Assembly (NCBI GenBank): GCA_032718475.1
Contig: JAUCBJ010001416.1
Span: forward strand, 62,001-126,000
Source: Nemertoderma westbladi
Lineage: Eukaryota > Xenacoelomorpha > Nemertodermatida > Nemertodermatidae
DNA: 64,000 nt
Direction: 5' to 3'
The notes below the pieces were generated by a model. The model was not told the DNA's origin, did not search any database, and saw nothing but the letters and a program-made list of their open reading frames with translations. Position numbers and translations under genes: made by a program. Shown here in pieces: positions 56,801 to 64,000 of the stretch (its first letter is position 1; each line of letters opens with the position of its first letter).

Positions 56801-57801
56801 TCTCCTAGGAATCGCTGATAGTCGGACAGATATATGTCGATGGCGTCTCTCGTTCGTGGTCTCTCTGCAGTCTCTTCGCCTTCCACTTGAGAAAGGGTGG
56901 CATCGGTTGGTTCTTCATAGGTTAGTCTCTCAGACAGCTGGGATTTCCACTGGTCCGTTTCTTGTACTTTGAGACCTACCCGCTGGAACCAAGTTTTGAC
57001 AGCAACCTGCAGCGACGTGTCCTGTCTTCTTTTGGAAGTTTCCTCAAAGGCTGATAGGATTAGTCTAATGCGTAGGGTTCTTTCGCGTACTTGATATAGC
57101 AGCTCTTCCTGCTCTTGAGGTCCTTGGGGTTGTCGAAACAGTTGTTCTTCCAATCGCTCCAAGGAGCCGAAGAATCCCTGCACATATCCTGCTGCCGACC
57201 TCTTCCAAACAGCTGGGTCCATTGTATCTTTAGTCACTCCCATCCTGTGTATATCTTCCCAAGTAGCCTCGGACAAATCTAACGGGAGTCCGGGTCCGGG
57301 AAAGTTCCATTGTGACTCGACAATAGACTTCAATTCTTCCCTGGCGTATCCCGCATAATTATCTTGGGTCGCTCGCTTACTTCTCGCCCAATCGGCTTGA
57401 TGTTCCTCCACCGCAATCAATATAGTAGTTAGCACTGCGGCAGGAAGGGTGAGAAGGGGATCCGAGTAGGCTGTAGCCGCCATCTGCAATCCGCGTTCGG
57501 GGGTCAGCTCGACAGTATCCGAACTACTGGAGCTATCGGATCGCTGGGAACAAGTTTCTTGACTAGGCTGTTGCTGCTGTGGGACAGCTGCTTCCTGGTT
57601 CCGTTTGACTTGGGCCCGAGTGCCGATGATAGACCTACGGTGTTGGATTAGCTTAGGGTCTGATACTACTACTGGAGGGATGACCTTTCTTTCAGTGGGA
57701 GGTGAGCTGAACTCCTTTCTTAATCGCTCCACACTCCTATCTGTGTCACAGATGGTTGTATCGATTAGACTGTCTGACAGGTTTTGCTGAGTGTCAGACA
57801 T
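53845..57801 (-). CDS. BEL-1 Gag with protease start
   Basis: 1318 residues, unusually long for Gag. The first 780 or so residues are an extension: acidic and Gln-rich, then an Ala/Glu/Lys/Arg coiled coil at about 387-474. The coiled coil is built from 75-bp DNA repeats such as AAAAEAEAERK. A DUF1759-type capsid region spans about 785-940 (VKFNGDEMKWLPFNEYY). Zinc knuckles at about 1070-1130 include CALCDGTHRLSAC and CYNCLRPGHQRRTC. The protease active site LLDSGSTGTFID is near 1250, so the protease begins in this frame and finishes in pol, which is one base back. The start is the first Met (MSDTQQNLSD). Confidence 0.88.
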   Translation of the reverse strand: MSDTQQNLSDSLIDTTICDTDRSVERLRKEFSSPPTERKVIPPVVVSDPKLIQHRRSIIGTRAQVKRNQEAAVPQQQQPSQETCSQRSDSSSSSDTVELTPERGLQMAATAYSDPLLTLPAAVLTTILIAVEEHQADWARSKRATQDNYAGYAREELKSIVESQWNFPGPGLPLDLSEATWEDIHRMGVTKDTMDPAVWKRSAAGYVQGFFGSLERLEEQLFRQPQGPQEQEELLYQVRERTLRIRLILSAFEETSKRRQDTSLQVAVKTWFQRVGLKVQETDQWKSQLSERLTYEEPTDATLSQVEGEETAERPRTRDAIDIYLSDYQRFLGDEELRRRLSGLSPNSEGTQRVLDSIDAEMLAANQAEFDEKLRLTRVQEELVKKRRIEDRKAAAVTAAMAEVKAERKAAAAEAEAERKVTAAMAEVEAERKAAAAEAEAERKAAKAVAEAERRASEETTQLELENLQETQDNINKQLTASQLQMNRRSTPKRQGYTSLEESETTDPEGGGNRSRLSRRRKTSYRHKLPDLPPAVRRQLASTDLSSIEPTDQIIKVKKLPTIVDEPEIIRPVVPKVTPVLETPVLPELNSKFPLHSTTLPVPGRTVHENIPVLEAEREIKDLSPVVPRQPATMLATPASAVEWVEEGRRGMNLLLGQMQETVHQLKGTVRGGKAELQEVQHSIALERDKLVNIQKGIPIPPVKLCQPVRSEVLHAQGVEPTRIYTASEVETPIANPVKGDYRPVVNDIPYRPDNDPRNLYTDNSILNNTMAQESFTRQMARTEARQAVKVGEIVKFNGDEMKWLPFNEYYKDSIQNSVLSNGEKLRFLIKCLEGPPKLMALKFIGHPEGLRQVWDTLNIRYGNKDNIAKYLYAKLVAPRNFLSSGIIEFSDEIQEICRQLDWLGKSHEYQSSMVIGAVVSTLSKGGVCTRWDKKVLYMNEQQRRSPTMADLMSFLDGEVKLQLIKQSREKTSENKLSEKPASRRRVTPVCYTDDGESQASQEEDSGKDTDRSYYVEKTSKDVSKYKARNNDRREQVAKTPPQSPNRMHRRKPEERTRVHQVTQGKVSNIKPNCALCDGTHRLSACAEFLKKSLVDRRAVVWDKRLCYNCLRPGHQRRTCYSDIKCAKCSAKHHILLHSEFDRDNPGQVSEPELHVQFSDVNDTDQESEMEGFYTDEFSDANESCYLINTAVYRALTYEKDTNNEFPPTTFDRQPSWKAPTSNVGIREFPVVQVRVHGLNNSYIVNALLDSGSTGTFIDQELAEDIFAGQPKFRTKLNMSGIMQVWKSTLTADYYVGVLSTPQDKLGAQGIRSVKWWL
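56440..56620. repeat. 75-bp tandem duplication within gag coiled coil
   Basis: Two and a half copies of a ctttctgcttctgcttctgc-type unit. Unit length is a multiple of three, so the coiled coil lengthens in register. Confidence 0.8.
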
Positions 57802-60038
57802 GTTTAGCTATACGGTTGAATGCCTACTGCTATAGTTACAGTTAAAACAAGTCTAGTAATTCAGTATGACCGTTGGCCTAGTGCCGGTAATTTATTACAG
57901 TATATTAGAATACCGGTATACACTTATAGTATATATAAGTATTGTAAACTAGGTTTGTCACAGAGTACCGGTATATAATTTTAGCACAAATATATATAAA
58001 TATATAATAGGCCTATTGTGAATACCGGTATGCAGCTTACACTTATAGTATATATAAGTATAATTATGAACTAGAATTAATTACAGAATACCGGTATGAT
58101 TTCAGCTCAAATTTATACAAATAAATATAATAAGCCTATGGTAAATACCGGTATGTCAATTATTTTAGAATAATTGAATTTCTGAATATTTTAGGGTTAC
58201 TTGGTTACTTTAACTTACTTTATTACCGTTATTTAAGCAGTTGTCCAACTGATATTGAGACCTAGTTGTTGTATGGCAGGCCTACTATTTATAAATCGTT
58301 TGAGTTGATTTATAATAGATATATTCCCGTTTAAAAAGGGGTTTTATCAATATTTGAAATAAATGTTATTATTTCTGGGGGAGTCACTACACAGAAGCTG
58401 TGCGCTCTCAGTGAAGTGCTACCTATGGGACACTAAAACAGATAATTCTAATTTACCTAAGTTACTTAATACTACAAATTACTTACGATACGGGTGAGAT
58501 TAAATCTCTAATTAAACACAACAAAAATATTACGTACGAAATTTTAGGGTAATTTTACAGGAAGTCTACAAACCAGTCTAACAAAGGGTTAGAATTCTGG
58601 TTATTACAACGGACAGGGTACTACGGTATTTGAAAATAATAAGTAGTAGTAAATACACTGCGTTGTCCAGATAGGAAAATACCACCGCCTGACGACCTAT
58701 AACCGTATCGCTATAGGTACTACGTTATGTATCACGGAGTGTTCCTACCTAGAAGTTAATTACCGCGGACTACCAGATCCAGCGTGCCTATTAACCACTT
58801 TACAACACAAAATATACTGCCTACACACTAATTACCTCGGAAAGCACTGTACACTAAACCCTAAATTAGGTACAAGTACTGGTACAACAAATAATCAGTA
58901 GTTAAATATACTTGAACAGTTAAAAGAACCACGGCATCTGCTGGAGTGACCGAAGCACAAAGTCACCAGTCTTTTCCTACGCCAAGCAGCCCGTGTAGTA
59001 CCGGGGTTAATTTAACTATAACGGTATGTGTAACAAACACAATTACTGTAGGAATAAACTTGGGGACATGAATGTTGCGAATAATCGCATAAACTCTGAA
59101 TAATAAATATTACGCTACCCGTACAGAATACTCAAACAAATACAAACCAAAACGCTGGCAGACTACCACCAAGCCTAAATAAACTACTGTATGTGCAGAT
59201 TCCAAAATGGTTAGTTAGTATGCGTTCTAACACGGTAGTACGACTTATTCTTTAAGAGGGGATTGACCTTACAGCTATGGCTGCCCCAACTTACTAACTG
59301 GCACTTTATCAGACAAACTCTACACAAGCAGCAATCTATTCAGACCTAATAATAGCTAAACAACAATCCAGCCTACAAAATATCTGAGTAATAACTATTA
59401 CGGTACCTGAACAGACCACACAAACAAACACAGGCCAAAACGTTGGCAGAATACTGTCAAGCCTAAATAAACTACAGTATGTGCAGATTCCAAATTGGTT
59501 AGTTAGTATGCGTTCTAACACGGTAGTACGACTTATTCTTTAAGAGGGGATTGACCTTACAGCTATGGCTGCCCCAACTTACTAACTGGCACTCTATCGG
59601 ACAAACTCTACACACGCCGCAATCTCTCCAAACCCAACAACAATCCGACAACAGTCCGGCCTACAGTTATCTGAACAATCTGAGCAGACTTACACGTCTT
59701 CAGCTCAATATTAACTTACTAGGAAATAAAACTGACAGAAATAGACCTAAGTAAAATCCCAATAAAAACCAGGCGTCCCCGATTTAATATCGAGACCTAC
59801 CGGTATACAATAATCAAAATCGAATAATACTAATGTACTTATACTGGAAGTACCGGTTAGGACAGTTGGGCCTACGGACCTACAGAAGTACCGGTTCTGG
59901 CAGTTGGACCTACGGACCTACAGCAGTACCGGTTCTGGCAGTTGGGCCTACTGACCTACAGAAGTACCGGTTCAGGTTTACCGGTCGACCGGTACTTTCA
60001 ACTTTATTGCTTACTGCAATAAAGTCAATAACTGTTAT
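57802..60038 (-). other. BEL-1 untranslated leader with tandem repeats
   Basis: 2.2 kb between the 5' LTR and gag. It holds three repeat blocks: about 120-bp diverged repeats at 57890-58160 (marker cacttatagtatatataagt), a roughly 289-bp direct duplication at about 59095-59680 (marker gtatgtgcagattccaaa at 59189 and 59478), and a 38-bp repeat at 59850-59990 with about 3.5 copies of a gtaccggttctggcagttgg unit. No open frame of note. The LTR-adjacent sequence does not begin with TGG, so the primer-binding site is not identified. Confidence 0.75.
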
Positions 60039-61311
60039 TGTACGCGCTTTTGAAGACCTTTAGCAGTTTAACCTGCCAAAATTTATATGTCTTTTGGTTT
60101 ACAAATAGACTTTAGAAGTTGACAAATATTTAATACCAATAAACACAACATTAGCAGAAGCCAGCCTAGTGCGCGTCCATTCACCCGCTGGATATACCCG
60201 GGAGACTGGATTCTGAGGGCTTAGATTATTATTGCAGTGTAAGCTTACTGTATTATTCGATTGATCGTTAATAAAGAATTTCTGACTAATATTATTCACT
60301 TTCGGGAAATATTAACAGTTCCTTTAGGACGTGGCGCTCTATCTAGGTAAACAGAGATATGACTTATACTAATCACAACGGCAAGTCGGTAAGGCTTATG
60401 ATTCACGTATGAGGCGCATTCTTTAGGAAATGCTTAGTTATCAGTCACAATCATGCACACTACCGGTAACACACAATACTGCTCACTAATTTGCCGACCG
60501 TCAATGAATTTTATCATATATAAAGCGAACAGCAATTGACTCATGTAGTGCTTATGAAATAGCATTAAATTCACTACAAACAACAACAATATAAGTCGCA
60601 ATCGCTATATATAACCCGTCTCTCTAACCTGTAGTGTATCAAGAAAATTGGGAAATTTGGGTTCTTTATAAATGTTCTCCAAATAATATTCAACCAACTA
60701 GATAGAAAAACACAACAGTAAAGCATTAAGACGGTAGGTTAAGATATGATATGTTATGAATTGAACTGATATGAACCGATATGTGATATGATATGTTAAG
60801 ATAACAGTTATACGCTCTATAATTTAAGCCTACTAATGTTTCTTCTAAAGTATGAAAACGAGTTGACTCTAGAGCCGATGTTCCTGGCCTAGATAGAAAC
60901 AACACAACAGTATCAAGAAAAAACAGTAAGACTGAACACTCCTAGTATCATCGGCCGAATATCTCCACATCGACAGAAAAAATCGCTCTGATTGGCTTAA
61001 GCTAAACAAAGAACCATGTGTCCAATGGCCGTTTCCATGTCAGCAACCAGCTGTTAGATGTCGCAATCTGAATCATCAAGGCTAAGCTGTGTAAGGGTAT
61101 TTGGTGCATTGCGGGTTTTTTGCCTTACCATGCCCTCCAAAGCACGTATATAGAAGAATGACTTTTATGTCCGTTAAAACACCTATAACGGTACCTTGCG
61201 GGCGAGGGGGACATATATATAGTTAGAGAGCCTTTTAGAGTATTCCAGCGCCTGGGGGGAAACTGGATTGCGAAGCAAAAGGGCCAGTTATATCCCACAG
61301 AAGCTTTTACA
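60039..61311 (-). repeat. BEL-1 5' LTR
   Basis: 1273 bp. Pairs with 48492-49765. The differences are a handful of substitutions and one 1-bp indel (near 49380 versus 60928). Contains the promoter of the minus-strand element by position. Confidence 0.95.
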
Positions 61312-61316
61312 GGGGC
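61312..61316. repeat. BEL-1 target-site duplication, right
   Basis: GGGGC, identical to 48487-48491. Confidence 0.9.
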
Positions 61317-61789
61317 TATGTTTAATCAAGTCTTATCAATGTCAACCAGTCGAGATGTACTGTAGAATCATCTTTAACATTCTCAATATCAGCAAACCTG
61401 GATTCCATCTCTAATCTTAATGTGCAAATGAGAATACATCTGATTGCGAATGAGATTAATTATTTGAAGCGGATAACAACAATTGCAATTCAACAACTTC
61501 CTATTACAGGTCATCTTTATCTTTTTCCAGCTTGGCAATATAGACGGCCTACCAGCGCAAACATCACAGATAAAACCGTTTGAGTAGATGTTGTTGTCCT
61601 CCTTAGCTATCTGAACTTCAAGCACTACAGTAAGTTTTTAGTTTATTAATTATTTACTATTTATACTGTAATTACGTTTTATAATAAATTGTTCTGTACA
61701 TTACATCTTTATCGATGAGTCGGACATTGTCACGCTCTCGGTAAAGCTGTACATGTACATAGTGTAATTACGTTTTATATTGGTTTTAG

Positions 61790-61980
61790 GTTAGCGTAGT
61801 GTAATATTGTATTTGTAACCAAGTAACATAAAGGACCCCCTTGGAAATAAGCTGCAAAGCTTTAGGGGTAATCCTATATTGTTATGTTGGACAATACCTT
61901 TATACCGGTACATTGTTTGGTGTATTTGTTATTGTTTTTACATAATGTATAAATAAATATATCTATCTACTGCATAGGTT
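61790..61980 (+). mobile_element. Possible LINE 3' tail with stem-loop
   Basis: Contains ggacccccttggaaataagc and, a few bases later, agctttaggggtaatcc. These two stretches can pair into a hairpin. A tail rich in taaataaat follows. Such a hairpin plus short-repeat tail resembles 3' ends of CR1/L2-like elements of aquatic invertebrates. No coding part is attached. Confidence 0.4.
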
Positions 61981-62737
61981 TACGGGGATCTGACCTACCG
62001 GATCGGTATTGATCTCCCCCCCCCCCCCCGCTTGGTGTTGGGCCCTTTAGAGTGGTGCAATTTGTACTTTGTGCTATAAGGTGTTTTATATCTACTATAT
62101 TTGGCTAATATACTAATTTAATTTTTTATTATCTATCTACTGCCTGTTTTTTTTAGTTGACACTTTTTGAGCCAGTACCACTTAAGTGTATTTATTCTTA
62201 CCAAGAATACCAACCCCATTAATTGACAAGCCATCTTAATATTTTTAGATTTTTAAATTTTAGATTTAGTAGTAGATTTTGAGTATATAGTGGATCTCTG
62301 TTTGTCGCGATTCATGATAAACTGCTGGATAGTATATCAAACAAGATCTCAAGTAATAATTAATATCAAATAATACAAATTTCAATTGTAAGACGTAAGT
62401 ATTGATTTCTAAAATGTTGTCCTGACCAAGCAGCCAAATAAATAGTATGTACCAGAATTATACTGATACATTCATAGAGCAGTATTCTGATCTGGAATAA
62501 TTCATATCCAGACATCATGTTTACGTACTTCCAGCTCCACTGTTGAGTTCAATCAATTTATCTTAACACTTGGTTTATTAAACTGCAGGTGAACCGACAA
62601 TAAACAATAAAGTTTGTAGGCAGAAGCTGATTACAAATCAGACTATCCCTGTAATGGGTTAGCAGTTAAATTTTTAATCAGCAGTGTAAAATTTTTGTAA
62701 AATGTCACAGTATAACTTTCTGAGACAGGGGGAGAGG

Positions 62738-62885
62738 GGGGGAACTGGACGCAAACCCGCCTTGGCGAATTAATATCCCGTCTCAATGTTAAATTCTCAA
62801 TTTAGGGAAAGGAGCAGGTTACAGTGGCACGTTATTTTAACCAAAACAATAAACTACACACAATAGAACAGGTTACAGTTTGATT
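62738..62885 (-). repeat. Dispersed repeat, inverted copy of 42416-42507 and 47811-47945
   Basis: The reverse complement of 62738-62823 matches 42416-42507. The adjoining 62824-62880 contains, inverted, the ttattgttttggtta and tgtaacctg segments seen at 47811-47945. This joins the two pieces into one family. Confidence 0.7.
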
Positions 62886-62891
62886 TTTGAG

Positions 62892-62970
62892 AGTAATCAG
62901 CTGTTATTTGCGTCGAATTTCCCCTGGAGAGGGATGAATTTTTATTCCGTCCAGTTTCCCCCCCTATCTG
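62892..62970. repeat. Dispersed repeat shared with 25764-25841
   Basis: Same orientation, about 78 bp beginning agtaatcagctgttatttgc. Confidence 0.75.
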
Positions 62971-64000
62971 AACGTTCTAGCAATTTTCTTCACTACTTCT
63001 GAACGAAATGAATTAAACATTAAAGAAAATTACCTCGGCCACCGCAAACTACTGTAGTACAGTATGATGTATAATATTTTAATCATAGTCATAAAAAATA
63101 AAACAGCAAAAATTAATTGCAAATTAAATTATAGACCAACAGCCATTGAGAGTTTGTCGAAACTGGTAATAATTATTAATTATTCATAATAATATTATAT
63201 AATCAAATCTATCTACACTACATATTCAATTTGCATTATTAGAAAACTTGGAATTGATACGTGTGTGTATACTACATGTTATTCTTTAAAAGGGGTGCTT
63301 TAGAATTATAAACAATTGTTGATTACTTTTCTTGACACTTCTTAACAGCTGATGAACATAGTAAACGTTTAAAATACAGATATATAAAATGGTAAAATAA
63401 CCCACTACCCATGAGTAAAATATCCTTGTAAACTGTCCTCAACACCACCGTTGTACTGAGTTGTATCAACGACTAAGCAATAATAATGGAAAGTAAGTTT
63501 AGAGTGACAAGTCTAATACACCATGTCATGTACTTAGTATAGGGACTTTAACCCCCCCCCCCCCCCCCTCCCCCCCAAAAAAAATTATAAAAATCTTCAT
63601 GAATTCATTCTTTAGTTACAAGTGTCGCCACAATGTCACAAAAATGTGTCGCCAGTATTCACCAGTCAGTCTTACTTAAGCTGTTACACATCTTTACATT
63701 CTTCATTATATAGGCCTAATATAATAGCTATTTAATTGCTTGCTTGCTTACAATAATGGTTTGCACCAAGCAAGCAAATTAAATCAACTTATAAATTATG
63801 AAGGGGGTGTTTTATATATTGGGGCGGGTACGGGGGCGGGGGCGGGGGCGGGGGGGGGGGGGCTTTGCTTTAGTGTATTAGTTATTTATTCTATATCTGT
63901 ATATTATCGACCTGCTGCATTGCAGCTACGCCGGCTCATCCAGAAAATTGTGCCGCCACGACGCCCATGACTTTCGCGAGATTATCCGCATCGCATCTTC
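62971..64000. other. AT-rich spacer ending in G-rich and GC-rich sequence
   Basis: Includes a C17 run at 63552-63568 and a G-rich tract at 63821-63862 made of ggggc-type repeats and G13, a strong G-quadruplex candidate. The last 90 bases are GC-richer and may begin another element. No gene recognised. Confidence 0.5.

Larger units (their letters stand above)
48492..61311 (-). mobile_element. BEL/Pao retrotransposon BEL-1, complete and recent
   Basis: 12.8 kb, minus strand, bounded by 1.27-kb LTRs that differ at only about six positions over their length and by a perfect 5-bp duplication (GGGGC). A leader of about 2.2 kb precedes gag, and pol follows with a 13-bp overlap. LTR identity implies recent insertion. 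The polyprotein lacks the integrase catalytic core, so integrase was presumably supplied in trans, or the core was lost in the copying that produced this insertion. Confidence 0.93.

Noticed and set aside
61389-61625. 78-codon Cys-containing frame on the minus strand
   Set aside because: No recognisable fold, AT-rich codons, isolated. Cannot be supported as a gene.

Overview
The window looks like a transposon-rich, AT-rich piece of an invertebrate animal genome. BEL/Pao and Ty3/Gypsy retrotransposons, a non-LTR retrotransposon relic, piggyBac-like and hAT-like miniature elements, and two conserved animal genes (THADA and mitochondrial ribosomal protein mS34/MRPS34) support this. I cannot name the species. 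The two host genes are intronless, on the same strand and only 67 bp apart. That spacing suits a lineage with operons and spliced leaders (a tunicate, for example), but it does not prove one.

Layout. 1-2.8 kb: a broken minus-strand gene combining a 3'-5' exonuclease-like domain, a coiled coil and three CCHC zinc knuckles. 4-9.2 kb: two copies of a TTAA-flanked piggyBac-like miniature element around a decayed coding remnant (5.65-6.9 kb). 10.95-16.0 kb: a Ty3/Gypsy element with an intact 1528-residue polyprotein, abutting an intronless HECT ubiquitin-ligase gene (16.0-18.05 kb). The HECT gene faces a truncated integrase-like transposase and a tRNA-derived SINE head. 19.2-25.8 kb: a decayed BEL/Pao element (BEL-2), with one LTR and the tail of a tandem copy. 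26.3-33.5 kb: a 7.2-kb minisatellite with a 29-bp unit and higher-order repeat structure. It happens to be open in all three forward frames. 33.9-40 kb: THADA and MRPS34. 40.9-41.8 kb: an hAT-like miniature element with a perfect 8-bp target duplication. 43.1-44.4 kb: a LINE relic. 45.1-46.5 kb: a foldback element built from a 17-bp module. 48.5-61.3 kb: a 12.8-kb, recently inserted BEL/Pao element (BEL-1) with near-identical 1.27-kb LTRs and a GGGGC target duplication.

The most unusual signal is in BEL-1. The integrase zinc finger is present, but exactly where the catalytic core should begin the reading frame runs into a CCHC-knuckle plus basic-tail module. The knuckles have the same spacing as those in the exonuclease-linked gene at the left edge. 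This suggests an accessory nucleic-acid-binding ORF family travelling with BEL-like elements in this genome. BEL-2 also lacks its integrase core, through a different deletion, so both would need integrase supplied in trans. Long poly-G/poly-C runs of 12-20 bp recur about 13 times across the window.
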